64,000 bases of DNA from Actinokineospora fastidiosa (GTDB taxonomy: Bacteria > Actinomycetota > Actinomycetes > Mycobacteriales > Pseudonocardiaceae): positions 248,001 through 312,000 of the forward strand of contig NZ_BMRB01000005.1 of assembly GCF_014648415.1 (NCBI RefSeq), given 5' to 3'. Every line of letters starts with the position of its first letter. The stretch's first letter is position 1. Shown piece by piece: positions 1 to 7,858 of the stretch. The position numbers were made by a program, and so were the translations under genes. The notes under the pieces are model-generated. The model did not search any database, was not told where the DNA came from, and worked only from the letters and a program-made list of their open reading frames with translations.

Positions 1-2079
1 GTAACCGGATGGGCCATCACTTTCACCCTGCCGGCAGGCGTCACCGCCAGCACCGGATCGCACGCCACCGTGACGCAGACGGGCAACCAGGTCACGCTGA
101 AGCCCGCGTACTACATCAACACCGTGCACCCGGGCCGGTCCACCTACCCCTACAGCCCGACGTTCCGGCTCAGCGCGGCGGCGCAGCCGACCCAGTGCCG
201 CATCGACAACGCCAACTGCGACGGCACGCCGGACACCCCGCCGACCGCGCCCACCGGCGTTCGCGCGACCGTCAAGACGACGAAGTCGGTGACGCTCAGC
301 TGGACCGCGTCCACGGCGGGATCGCTGCCGGTCGCGGGCTATGACGTCCTCCAGGGCGGCGCGGTCGCGGCGTCGACGACCGGGACGTCGGCGACCGTGT
401 CCGGCCTGACGCCAAACACGTCGTACACCTTCACCGTGCGGGCGAAGGACACCAAGGGCACCGCGTCGCCGGACAGCGCGCCGCTCGCGGTGACGACGAA
501 CAACCCGGCCGACGACACCCAGCCCCCGACCGTCCCGACCGGGCTGCGCTCCACGGCGGCCGACTCCGGCAGCGTCACGCTGAGCTGGAACGCCGCCACC
601 GACAACACCGGCGTGGTGGGCTACGAGGTGCTGCGGGCGGGCGCCGACCCGGTGACCGCCGCCGGGACGAGCGCGAAGATCACCGGCCTCGCGCCGTCCA
701 CGTCCTACAGCTTCTCCGTCCGCGCCAAGGACGGCTACGACAACCTCTCAGCGGCCAGCCCCGCCGTCACGGTGTCCACAGGGGACATCGTGGACGGGTA
801 CGCGCGGGTCGCCTACTTCGTCCAGTGGGGCATCTACGGCAGGCAGTACTTCGTCAAGAACCTGCACACCTCCGGGGCCGCCGCCAAGCTGACCCACCTG
901 CTGTACGCGTTCCAGAACATCGATCCGGTGAACCTGACCTGCCTGTCCGGGGTCACCAAGGGCACGACGTCCAACCCGCAGGACCCGAACCAGGGCGACG
1001 GCGCAGGCGACGCCGAGGCCGACTACTCCCGCCCGTTCTCGGCTTCGCAGTCGGTCGACGGCGTCGCGGACACCGGCTGGGAGCCGTTGCGCGGCAACCT
1101 GAACCAGCTGCGCAAGCTCAAGACGATGTACCCGAACCTGAAGATCCTCGTCTCGCTGGGCGGGTGGACGTACTCGAAGTACTTCTCCGACGTGGCCGCG
1201 ACCGACGCCTCCCGCAAGAAGTTCGTCGCGTCCTGCGTCGACACCTGGATCAAGGGCAACATCAAGCCCTACGGCGGCGCGGGCGGGCCGGGCACGGCCG
1301 CGGGCATCTTCGACGGCATCGACGTCGACTGGGAGTGGCCGGGCAGCCCCGACGGGCACCCCGGCAACCACTGGAGCCCGAACGACAAGCGCAACAACAC
1401 GCTGCTGATGGCCGAGTTCCGCCGCCAGCTCGACGCGCTGTCGGCCACCACCGGCAAGCGCTACGAACTGCACGCCTTCACCCCGGCCGACCCGGGCAAG
1501 GTGGCCGCGGGCTGGGAGGTCCCGGAGATCTTCCAGTACCTGGACGTGGCCAACGTGCAGGGTTACGACTTCCACGGCTCAGGCAGCGACAACTCGTGGG
1601 AGCCCAACCGCACCGGCCACCAGGGCAACCTCTACGTGGACGCCGATGACCCGTATACCAACAAGTTCAGCGTGGAGACGGCGATCAACGCCTACACCGA
1701 CGCGGGCGTCGACCCACGGCGGCTGACCGTCGGACTGGCGTTCTACGGACGCGGCTGGCAGGGCGTGCCCAACGGCGGCCGCAACGGCGAGTGGCAGTCC
1801 GCGACCGGCGCGGCGCCCGGGCAGTTCGCCGAGGAGGCGGGCACCCGGGGGTACGGGAACCTGCTGGCCATGGTCCCCAACTGCACGATCCACCACGACA
1901 CGGCAGCGGTGGCGACCTATTGCTACAACGGCAACCAGTGGTGGACGTTCGACGATCCGTGGGCGATCGCCAGGAAGACCGCGTGGGTGCGCGAACGCGG
2001 CCTGCTCGGGGTGATGGCCTGGGAGATGTCGGGCGACACCGGCGTGCTGATGAACGCCGTCGACGCCGGTCTTCGGTAG
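1..2079 (+). CDS. Secreted multidomain GH18 chitinase, 5' end outside window
   Basis: Hydrolyses chitin outside the cell. The frame is open from base 1, so the signal peptide and part of the first domain are missing. Visible order, numbered from base 1: end of a family-2 carbohydrate-binding module (the WAITFTLP strand and the paired-Cys end PTQC..NC, residues 1-75), fibronectin III repeat 1 (about 77-166), fibronectin III repeat 2 (about 173-257), and the GH18 barrel (about 265-692). The family signature DGIDVDWE lies at 1312-1335, with Glu445 as the acid/base. The barrel starts with the usual YFVQWGIYGR strand and ends with the MAWEMSGD strand. The CBM2-FnIII-GH18 architecture is common in soil actinomycetes. 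A standalone gene followed by an ArsR promoter. Confidence 0.93.
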   Translation, partial: VTGWAITFTLPAGVTASTGSHATVTQTGNQVTLKPAYYINTVHPGRSTYPYSPTFRLSAAAQPTQCRIDNANCDGTPDTPPTAPTGVRATVKTTKSVTLSWTASTAGSLPVAGYDVLQGGAVAASTTGTSATVSGLTPNTSYTFTVRAKDTKGTASPDSAPLAVTTNNPADDTQPPTVPTGLRSTAADSGSVTLSWNAATDNTGVVGYEVLRAGADPVTAAGTSAKITGLAPSTSYSFSVRAKDGYDNLSAASPAVTVSTGDIVDGYARVAYFVQWGIYGRQYFVKNLHTSGAAAKLTHLLYAFQNIDPVNLTCLSGVTKGTTSNPQDPNQGDGAGDAEADYSRPFSASQSVDGVADTGWEPLRGNLNQLRKLKTMYPNLKILVSLGGWTYSKYFSDVAATDASRKKFVASCVDTWIKGNIKPYGGAGGPGTAAGIFDGIDVDWEWPGSPDGHPGNHWSPNDKRNNTLLMAEFRRQLDALSATTGKRYELHAFTPADPGKVAAGWEVPEIFQYLDVANVQGYDFHGSGSDNSWEPNRTGHQGNLYVDADDPYTNKFSVETAINAYTDAGVDPRRLTVGLAFYGRGWQGVPNGGRNGEWQSATGAAPGQFAEEAGTRGYGNLLAMVPNCTIHHDTAAVATYCYNGNQWWTFDDPWAIARKTAWVRERGLLGVMAWEMSGDTGVLMNAVDAGLR

Positions 2080-2082
2080 CGG

Positions 2083-2111
2083 TTGCTTATATAAGTAGCG
2101 GCTGATAGCTT
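2083..2111 (+). promoter_or_regulatory. ArsR gene promoter with overlapping operator palindrome
   Basis: A -35 TTGCTT (2083-2088) and a -10 TAGCTT (2106-2111) are separated by exactly 17 bases. The GTG of the ArsR gene follows the -10 after six bases, as expected for a leaderless mRNA. The perfect 10-base AT-rich palindrome CTTATATAAG (2086-2095) sits on the -35 and spacer. ArsR repressors typically bind such sites, so autoregulation is inferred. Confidence 0.55.
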
Positions 2112-2117
2112 GGCGCC

Positions 2118-2450
2118 GTGCACGCGTTCGACGTCCTCGGCGACCCCGTCCGACGCCGCATCCTGGAACTGCTCGCCGACGGCGAGCGGACCTCGGGTGC
2201 GGTGTCGGCGGCTATCCAGGCGGAGTTCGGCATCAGCCAGCCCGCCGTCTCCCAGCACCTGCGCGTGCTGCGGGAGAACGGGTTCACCACCGTGCGCGCC
2301 GCCGGGACGCGGCGGCTGTACTCGGTGAACTCCGCGCCGCTGCGCGACGTCGACGCGTGGCTCGACCGCTTCCGGCGTTTCTGGACGCCGCACCTGGACG
2401 CGCTGGCCACCGAGCTGGCCCGCGGCCGCCGTGAGAGAGGAAAGCCATGA
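2118..2450 (+). CDS. ArsR-family winged-helix transcriptional regulator
   Basis: A 110-residue DNA-binding repressor of the ArsR/SmtB fold. The opening FDVLGDPVRRRILELL and the recognition helix ISQPAVSQHLRVLRENG (about residues 40-57), followed by the wing GTRRLYSVN, are characteristic. No metal-binding Cys cluster is visible, so it probably belongs to the non-metal subgroup that is paired with SRPBCC proteins. The next gene starts inside its stop codon (ATGA), which indicates translational coupling. The upstream promoter carries a palindrome suited to autoregulation. The ligand is unknown. Confidence 0.9.
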   Translation: MHAFDVLGDPVRRRILELLADGERTSGAVSAAIQAEFGISQPAVSQHLRVLRENGFTTVRAAGTRRLYSVNSAPLRDVDAWLDRFRRFWTPHLDALATELARGRRERGKP

Positions 2451-3079
2451 CCATCGATGTCGACCACCAGATCAACGCCGTGTCGCGCACCATCGGCTCG
2501 CGCACGCTGGAGGCGGGCGAGGCCCGCGTCCTCACCGTGTCGCAGACCTACAAGGGCGAGGTCGAGGACGTCTGGGACGCCCTGACCAACCCCGAGCGCC
2601 TGCCGCGCTGGTTCCTGCCCGTCACCGGCGAGCTGCGGCTGGGCGGGCGCTACCAGCTGGAGGGCAACGCGGGCGGCGTCGTCGAGCGCTGCGACCCGCC
2701 CACGTCCTTCGCCGCCACCTGGGAGTTCGGCGGTGACGTGAGCTGGATCGAGGTCACCCTGACCCCGGTGGAGGCGGGCGTGCGGTTCCAGCTGGAGCAC
2801 GTCGCCCACGTCGACGACGAGCGCTGGGCCGAGTACGGCCCCGGCGCGGTGGGCATCGGCTGGGACCTCGGCATCATGGGCCTGGCCGAGCACCTGTCCG
2901 GCTCCCCCGCCGTCGAGCCGTCCTCGGCGGCCGAGTGGACGGCATCGGCGGAGGGGGTCGCCTTCATGCGGGCCTCGAACGAGCGCTGGCGCGAGGCCAG
3001 CGTCGCCGCGGGCACGGACCCGGCCGAGGCCCAGGCGGCCGCCGACCGGGTGTTCGCCGCCTACACCGCTGCCCCGTAG
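2447..3079 (+). CDS. SRPBCC (AHSA1-like) domain protein
   Basis: A 210-residue protein with a START/Bet v1-type hydrophobic-pocket fold. The pattern of a TYKGEVEDVWDALTNPERLPRWF helix, then LGGRYQLEGNAGG, then ATWEFGGDVSWIEVTL matches AHSA1-like proteins. Such genes regularly follow ArsR regulators and may bind or transform a small hydrophobic molecule. A strong GAGAGGAAAG ribosome site precedes the ATG. The last 19 bases overlap the convergent VOC gene tail-to-tail. The substrate cannot be inferred. Confidence 0.85.
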   Translation: MTIDVDHQINAVSRTIGSRTLEAGEARVLTVSQTYKGEVEDVWDALTNPERLPRWFLPVTGELRLGGRYQLEGNAGGVVERCDPPTSFAATWEFGGDVSWIEVTLTPVEAGVRFQLEHVAHVDDERWAEYGPGAVGIGWDLGIMGLAEHLSGSPAVEPSSAAEWTASAEGVAFMRASNERWREASVAAGTDPAEAQAAADRVFAAYTAAP

Positions 3080-3444
3080 GAGCGGGTCAGCACCTCGAGG
3101 TTGTGGCCGTCGGGGTCCTCGAAGTAGAACCCCCGGCCGCCGTCGTTGGTGTTGATCCGGCCCGCCTCGCGGTGGTACGGGTCGGCCCAGTAGGTGAGGC
3201 CCCGGTCGACGACGCGGGCCAGCACCGCGTCGAAGTCCTCCTCGGTCACCTTGAAGGCGTAGTGCTGGCTGGTGATCGGGGCGGGGGTCTCGTAGTAATC
3301 GAGGGTGAGGTCGTGGGCCAGCGGGACGGTCATGAACGGCCCGTACGGGACCGGCTCCGGCAGCCCGAGGATCTCGGTCAGGAAGCGCGCCGACGCCGTC
3401 TTGTCGGTGGCGTTGACGATGGTGTGGTTCAACTCGACTGGCAC
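3061..3444 (-). CDS. VOC-family (glyoxalase/dioxygenase fold) protein
   Basis: A 127-residue single VOC module. The strands VELNHTIVNATDKTASARFLTEILGL, YAFKVTEEDFDAVLARV and GFYFEDPDGHNLEVLTR carry the usual metal-site His near the N terminus and Glu near the C terminus. I chose the GTG at 3444 because AAAGGGGAAA sits just ahead of it; a TTG at 3471 would lack this site. Substrate unknown: this fold covers glyoxalases, extradiol dioxygenases and drug-binding proteins. It overlaps the 3' end of the SRPBCC gene. Confidence 0.85.
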   Translation of the reverse strand: MPVELNHTIVNATDKTASARFLTEILGLPEPVPYGPFMTVPLAHDLTLDYYETPAPITSQHYAFKVTEEDFDAVLARVVDRGLTYWADPYHREAGRINTNDGGRGFYFEDPDGHNLEVLTRSYGAAV

Positions 3445-3550
3445 TGTTTCCCCTTTCGCCTGTGCGATCAAGGCTAATAGCTCCAGTTAACTGGATGTCC
3501 AGGGTTCGACCGGCTCCGCCGAGGCCCCGGCCGTCGGCCACACTGCACCC

Positions 3551-4108
3551 ATGCTCATCTGGGCACTGGCCTGCGCCGTCGCGGCCGTCGTGCTGGGGAT
3601 CGCCGTGGGCGAGGGCCCCACGGCCGTCGACACCTGGATCGCCGCGCGCCTCGGCGGGCCGTCGGCGCTGTGGGACACGCTCAGCCTCACCACGCACCCG
3701 GTCGCCACGCTGTCCGTCATCGCCGCGACGGTCGTCCTGGCCCGCCGCCGCCTTTCGGTCGCGCTGATGGCGGCGGCGGGCCCCGCGATCGCGGTCGCGC
3801 TCAACACCTGGGCGCTCAAGCCCGCGTTCGGCCGCGTCCACGGCGACCACCTCGCCTATCCGAGCGGCCACACCACCGCCCTCGCGGCCATCCTCGCCGT
3901 GCTGGTCATCGCCGCGGGGCCGAGGTGGATCGCGGCCGCCATCCCGCTGATCGCCGTCGCGGGCGCGGCGATCGTCGGCATGGGATACCACTACGCGACC
4001 GACATCCTCGGCGGCGCGCTCTGGGCGTCGGCGGTCGTCACCTTCCTGTGGGGGACGCTCGCGCGACGGCCCCGCGAGCGCGATGCCACGGAAAACGCCG
4101 CTGCGTAG
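3551..4108 (+). CDS. PAP2-family membrane phosphatase
   Basis: A 185-residue integral membrane lipid phosphatase. The three catalytic blocks are present: KPAFGRVH (about 94-101), YPSGHTTALAA (about 105-115) and MGYHYATDILGG (about 143-154), which supply the Lys/Arg, Ser-Gly-His and His-Asp groups of PAP2 enzymes. Five or six hydrophobic segments surround them. Likely substrates are undecaprenyl pyrophosphate or phosphatidic acid-type lipids on the outer membrane face. A CACACT hexamer six bases before the ATG may be a leaderless -10. Single gene, divergent from VOC. Confidence 0.88.
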   Translation: MLIWALACAVAAVVLGIAVGEGPTAVDTWIAARLGGPSALWDTLSLTTHPVATLSVIAATVVLARRRLSVALMAAAGPAIAVALNTWALKPAFGRVHGDHLAYPSGHTTALAAILAVLVIAAGPRWIAAAIPLIAVAGAAIVGMGYHYATDILGGALWASAVVTFLWGTLARRPRERDATENAAA

Positions 4109-4224
4109 CCGTTCACCCGGGCGGATCACCCGACGTAGCTACCGGACCACGCTGCGCCGTTACCCGAGCGAGGGCGTACCGTGCGTAACCTGGGCTCAGG
4201 ACGATCAACGGCGGAAGGACGGCG

Positions 4225-4386
4225 GTGACCGACACACCCATCTACGACCAGGTCCGACGCGAACTCACCGAACGCGGCGAACCCGAACGGGCCGGTGCGC
4301 GGGCCCGCGAGGACGGGTCGGGCGTGTCGGTGTGGGCGCTCATCGACGAGCACAAGAGCCGCGAGGGCCGCCGCCGCAGGCCCTAG
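4225..4386 (+). CDS. Small hydrophilic protein of unknown function
   Basis: A 53-residue, charged, soluble peptide starting with GTG at 4225 after a clear GGAAGGAC ribosome site. It contains the stretch DQVRRELTERGEPE and ends in an Arg-rich tail. Codon choice is GC-rich at third positions like its neighbours, which supports real translation. Its TAG shares a CTAG with the stop of the convergent zapE gene. I recognise no domain; small proteins of this kind next to zapE are plausible in actinobacteria, but this is not proof of function. Confidence 0.6.
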   Translation: MTDTPIYDQVRRELTERGEPERAGARAREDGSGVSVWALIDEHKSREGRRRRP

Positions 4387-5399
4387 GCGGCGACGGCGTC
4401 CCGGGACAGCGCGACCAGGCGGCTCACCGCGCGCAGGTACTTCTTGCGGTAGCCGCCGCGCAGCATCTCGGGGGTGAACAGCTCCGAGACCGGCGCGCCG
4501 GACACCACGACCGGGACGGCCCGGTCGTAGAGCCGGTCGGCGAAGGCGACCACCCGCAGCGCCACGTCCTGGCCCGAGAGCGGCAGCACGCCGCGCAGGT
4601 GCACGGCGGCCACGCCGTCGACCAGCCGCCCGTACTTCGACGGGTGCAGCCGGGCCAGGTGCGCGCACAGCGCGTCGAAGTCGTCCAGAGTGGACCCGGG
4701 CAGCGCGGCGGCCCTGGCCGCCAGCTCGGCGTCGGACACCGGGTCGGGCGCGTCGGGCAGGCCGCGGTGGCGGTAGTCGGGGCCGTCGACCCGGACGACG
4801 TCGAAGCGCGCGGAGAGCGCCTGGATCTCGCGCAGGAAGTCGTCGGCGGCGAAGCGGCCCTCGCCCAGCTTGTCCGGCAGGGTGTTGGACGTCGCCGCGA
4901 CGGCCACGCCCGCGTCGGTCAGCTCGGCCAGCAGCCGGGTCACGAGCATGGTGTCGCCCGGGTCGTCCAGCTCGAACTCGTCGATGGCCAGCAGCCGGTG
5001 CCCGCTGAGCCGCCGGACCGTCTCGGCGAAGCCGAGCGCGCCCACCAGGTGGGTCAGCTCGACGAACGTGCCGTACGCCTTCGGGCCGGGCGCCGCGTGC
5101 CACAGCGAGGCCAGCAGGTGGGTCTTGCCGACGCCGAACCCGCCGTCGAGGTAGAGGCCCGGCTTGCCGCGCTCCTCGCGGCCGAACAGCCGCTGGATGA
5201 GCGAGCGGGGCGCGGGCGCGCCCACCCGTGCGGCGAACGCCCGGCCCTCGGCGACCGCGGCCGCCTGGCTGGGCTCGTCCGGGTTGGGCAGGTAGGTGTC
5301 GAACGAGACCGCGCCGAAGCGGGGCGGCGGGGTCAGCGCGGCGACGAGTTCCTCGGGCGCGAGCACGGGCTCGCGGTCGGCGAGGCGGGACGGCGGCAT
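4383..5399 (-). CDS. zapE: Cell division protein ZapE-type (AFG1-like) ATPase
   Basis: A 338-residue AAA-type P-loop ATPase. Walker A is GGFGVGKT, Walker B is LLAIDEFELDD, and sensor 1 is AATSNTLPDKL. The Phe/Tyr-rich region around FGAVSFDTYLPNP and the C-terminal HLRGVLPLSGQDVALR match the AFG1/ZapE family. E. coli ZapE acts at the division ring, and mitochondrial Afg1 aids membrane-protein turnover; the actinobacterial role is not settled. I chose the ATG at 5399 because upstream codons lose homology. Divergent from ribD with only 33 bases between. Corresponds in position to M. tuberculosis Rv2670c. Confidence 0.9.
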   Translation of the reverse strand: MPPSRLADREPVLAPEELVAALTPPPRFGAVSFDTYLPNPDEPSQAAAVAEGRAFAARVGAPAPRSLIQRLFGREERGKPGLYLDGGFGVGKTHLLASLWHAAPGPKAYGTFVELTHLVGALGFAETVRRLSGHRLLAIDEFELDDPGDTMLVTRLLAELTDAGVAVAATSNTLPDKLGEGRFAADDFLREIQALSARFDVVRVDGPDYRHRGLPDAPDPVSDAELAARAAALPGSTLDDFDALCAHLARLHPSKYGRLVDGVAAVHLRGVLPLSGQDVALRVVAFADRLYDRAVPVVVSGAPVSELFTPEMLRGGYRKKYLRAVSRLVALSRDAVAA

Positions 5400-5405
5400 G
5401 CGGGC

Positions 5406-5426
5406 AGCGTAGCGGCGTGCTGGGAT
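5406..5426. promoter_or_regulatory. Compact divergent leaderless promoters between zapE and ribD
   Basis: Only 33 bases separate the two start codons. On the minus strand TACGCT (5406-5411) lies six bases before the zapE ATG. On the plus strand TGGGAT (5421-5426) lies six bases before the ribD GTG. Both fit -10 elements of leaderless transcripts, so each -35 region would fall inside the opposite gene. The plus-strand hexamer is a weak match. Confidence 0.4.
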
Positions 5427-5432
5427 GGACCG

Positions 5433-6203
5433 GTGCACAAGCTGTGGCCGCTCCCCCCTGTTTCCCCAGGTCAGCCCCCTCCCGATGTGGTGGACGACAC
5501 CGACCTGGAAGATCTCTACGACTACCCGCCCGACCTGACCGCGCCGTTCGTGCAGGTCAACTTCGTCGCCAGCGCCGACGGCGGCGCGGAGCTGTCGGGC
5601 AAGTCCGTCGGCCTGTCCAGCCCGGGCGACCGCAGGATCCTCGCCCTCGGCCGCGACCTCGCCGACGTGGTGCTCGTCGGCTGGGGCACCGCGCACGCGG
5701 AGGGCTACCGCGGCATCAAGCGCAGGGAGCTGCGCGACCGGCGCCGGTCGGCGCGCGGGCTCGGCGAGGTCCCCCCGATCGCGGTGGTCAGCGGCCGCTG
5801 CTCCGTCCCGCCGGACTCCCCGCTGATCACCGACACGCTCGTCCCGCCGATCGTCATCACCGCCGAGTCGGCCGACGCGGGGCGCAGGCGGGCGCTGGCC
5901 GCCGCGGGCGCCGAGGTCGTCGTCGCCGGGCACGACCAGGTCGACCCGGCGGCCGCCATCGCCGCGCTGGGGGAGCGCGGCCTGAACCGCGTGTGCTGCG
6001 AGGGCGGGCCGGAGCTCTTCGGCGCGCTCGTCGCCGCCGACCTCGTCGACCAGCTCAACCTGACCGTCTCGCCGATGCTCGCCGGTGGCGGCCCCAGCCG
6101 CATCGCCGTCGGCACCCGGCCGCACCTGCCCACCCGGCTGCGCCTGGAGTCCCTGCTGGTCGAGGACGGCTTCCTGATGCTGCGGTATCGCCGGGGGCAG
6201 TGA
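5433..6203 (+). CDS. RibD C-terminal-type pyrimidine reductase family protein
   Basis: A 256-residue NADPH-dependent reductase with the dihydrofolate-reductase-like fold of the RibD C-terminal domain. The family segments FVQVNFVASADGGAELSG, DLADVVLVGWGTAHAEGYRG, RVCCEGGPELFGALVAADLVD and LNLTVSPMLAGGGPSR are clear. No deaminase domain is attached. Its syntenic M. tuberculosis counterpart Rv2671 has been reported to substitute for dihydrofolate reductase, so a folate or riboflavin role is possible. The GTG at 5433 is the first start beyond the short divergent promoter. The sigma-factor gene overlaps or abuts its stop. Confidence 0.85.
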   Translation: MHKLWPLPPVSPGQPPPDVVDDTDLEDLYDYPPDLTAPFVQVNFVASADGGAELSGKSVGLSSPGDRRILALGRDLADVVLVGWGTAHAEGYRGIKRRELRDRRRSARGLGEVPPIAVVSGRCSVPPDSPLITDTLVPPIVITAESADAGRRRALAAAGAEVVVAGHDQVDPAAAIAALGERGLNRVCCEGGPELFGALVAADLVDQLNLTVSPMLAGGGPSRIAVGTRPHLPTRLRLESLLVEDGFLMLRYRRGQ

Positions 6204-6205
6204 CG

Positions 6206-6733
6206 GTGTCGGACGAGGCGCTGGCCGCGCGCGCCGCACAGGGCGACGCGGCCGCGTTCGACGCGCTCGTGCGCGCCCACACCGACCGGATGTACCGGGT
6301 CGCCCTGCGCGTGTGCGGGGACCCGGCCGACGCCGAGGACGTCGTGCAGGACGCCTGGATCGCCGCGTGGCGGGGCCTGTCCGGCTTCCGCGGCGAGGCG
6401 AAGGTGTCCACCTGGCTCTACCGGGTGGTGAGCAACACCGCCGTCGCCCATCTGCGCCGCCGCAGGCCGACCGCGTCGCTGACCGGGGTCGAGGTCGTCG
6501 ACCAGGGGCCGACGCCGGAGGGCCAAGCGCTGCTGCGGGAGCGGGCCGCTGCCGTGCACCGGGCGATCGCCGCGCTGGAGCCCGGCCAGCGCGTGCCGCT
6601 CGTGCTGCGCGAGTTCGAGGGGTTGAGCTACGCCGAGGTCGCCGAGGTGCTGGGGGTGGAGGTCACGGTCTTGCACCGCAGGCTGCACCGGGCGAGGGTG
6701 GCCCTGTTGGCGAAGCTGAGGGAGCTGCGATGA
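6206..6733 (+). CDS. ECF-family RNA polymerase sigma factor
   Basis: A 175-residue sigma factor with region 2 (DALVRAHTDRMYRVAL..DAEDVVQDAWIAAWRGL, about 15-65) and region 4 (ALEPGQRVPLVLREFEGLSYAEVAEVLGV, about 118-160). GTG codons occur at 6200, overlapping the ribD stop, and at 6206. The GGGGG ribosome site at 6193-6197 is spaced correctly only for 6206. It opens a nine-gene stress operon, and its partner anti-sigma gene overlaps it by ATGA. It presumably directs polymerase to its own operon under envelope or pH stress. This is an inference from context. Confidence 0.88.
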   Translation: MSDEALAARAAQGDAAAFDALVRAHTDRMYRVALRVCGDPADAEDVVQDAWIAAWRGLSGFRGEAKVSTWLYRVVSNTAVAHLRRRRPTASLTGVEVVDQGPTPEGQALLRERAAAVHRAIAALEPGQRVPLVLREFEGLSYAEVAEVLGVEVTVLHRRLHRARVALLAKLRELR

Positions 6734-7260
6734 CCGCCATGCCCTGCGGGCGCCGGAGCGAGGACCTGCTGCGCCTGGCCGCCGACGGCCCCGCCGCCGA
6801 CCCCGACCTGGCCCGCCACGCCCGCGCCTGCCCGCACTGCGGCCCCGAACTCGCCCGTCTCGACAACCACTGGGACGACGTGCGCGCCGCGGCGGCCACT
6901 CCGCCGCCCGCCCCGCCCGGGCTCGCCGAGCGCATGGTCGACGTGCTGCGCGGCGTGCGCGGGACGGGCGGGACCTATCACGGCGTCGCCGAGGGCGTCC
7001 GGGTCGCCGACCACGTCGTGGTGATGGTCGTGCGCCGCGTCGCCGCCGACGCGGTCGCGGGGCTCGGGCACGTGCGCGCGGTGCGCACCGAGGCCGACAC
7101 GATCCACATCGGACTCGCCGTGCGCTACGGCGTCGCGGCGGACGCGCTGGCCGAGCGGGTCCGCGCGAGTGTCCTCGCCGGACTGGCCGAGCGGGTCGGG
7201 CCGGTGGCGACCGGGGTCGACGTCCGGGTCGTCGACGTGGTTCCTCCCCCGATCGGGTGA
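6730..7260 (+). CDS. Zinc-finger anti-sigma domain fused to an Asp23-like domain
   Basis: A 176-residue soluble protein. Residues about 8-60 contain LARHARACPHCGPEL, the His-x3-Cys-x2-Cys motif of zinc-associated anti-sigma domains. After a Pro/Ala linker, residues about 80-176 have the beta-alpha-beta pattern of Asp23/Gls24 proteins (GVAEGVRVADHVVVMVVRRV.., ADTIHIGLAVRYG, VATGVDVRVVDV). No membrane segment is visible, unlike most ECF anti-sigmas. It overlaps the sigma gene by ATGA. I infer it binds the sigma factor and senses the Asp23/AmaP assembly encoded downstream through its own Asp23 module. Confidence 0.7.
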   Translation: MTAMPCGRRSEDLLRLAADGPAADPDLARHARACPHCGPELARLDNHWDDVRAAAATPPPAPPGLAERMVDVLRGVRGTGGTYHGVAEGVRVADHVVVMVVRRVAADAVAGLGHVRAVRTEADTIHIGLAVRYGVAADALAERVRASVLAGLAERVGPVATGVDVRVVDVVPPPIG

Positions 7261-7363
7261 CTTGCCGGGAGATCCACGGATGCTGTGGCATCACAAGGGG
7301 TGCGGACGGCGGAACCGGCCGGCCGCAGAGATCTCTCCGACGCCGTAGAGGGAGCCGCCGACC

Positions 7364-7858
7364 ATGGCACAGCCCAGCACCACATCCGACACCCCGGCGA
7401 CCGAGTCCGCCGGGTCCGTCCCCAGCACCCGTGCGGGCGGCGTGCCCGCACGCCTGGGCGACGAGCAGTCCCAGGGCAAGACCACCATCGCCTCCGGCGT
7501 CGTGCAGAAGATCGCGGGCATGGCCGCCCGCGAGGTGTCCGGCGTGCACGCGATGGGCGGGGGCGTCTCCCGCGCCTTCGGCGCGATCCGCGAGCGCATC
7601 CCGGGCGCGGGGACGGTGTCCACCTCCGGCGTCGCCGTCGAGGTGGGCGAGAAGCAGGCCGCGATCGACCTCGACCTGGTCGTCGAGTACGGCGCCGGGA
7701 TCGTCGAGCTGGCCCGCGCCGTGCGCCGCAACGTGATCACCGCGGTGGAGCGGATGACGGGCCTCGAGGTGATCGAGGTCAACATCTCCGTCAACGACAT
7801 CCACCTGCCCGACGACAACGGCAGCGGGGACGAGACGGCGCAGGCCCGGGTCGAGTGA
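7364..7858 (+). CDS. Asp23/Gls24 family envelope stress protein
   Basis: A 164-residue protein with the full Asp23 domain: GKTTIASGVVQKIAGMAAREVSGVHAMGGG (about 42-70), then VAVEVGEKQAAIDLDLVVEYG and VRRNVITAVERMTGLEVIEVNISVNDI. The first 40 residues are low-complexity Thr/Ser/Gly/Pro. In Gram-positives, Asp23 is a membrane-associated protein anchored by AmaP and linked to alkaline or cell-wall stress. A GAGGGAG ribosome site precedes the ATG. A 103-base gap after the preceding gene could contain a second promoter. Confidence 0.9.
   Translation: MAQPSTTSDTPATESAGSVPSTRAGGVPARLGDEQSQGKTTIASGVVQKIAGMAAREVSGVHAMGGGVSRAFGAIRERIPGAGTVSTSGVAVEVGEKQAAIDLDLVVEYGAGIVELARAVRRNVITAVERMTGLEVIEVNISVNDIHLPDDNGSGDETAQARVE

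Noticed and set aside
2087-4129. Very long minus-strand frame covering four genes
   Set aside because: An antisense shadow of GC-rich coding DNA; its peptide is Arg/Gly/Asp-rich with no domain apart from the embedded VOC region in another frame.
7311-7316. GGAACC as an ECF -35 for the Asp23 gene
   Set aside because: No matching -10 at 16-17 bases; the nearest candidates are several bases off, so autoregulation cannot be supported from this.
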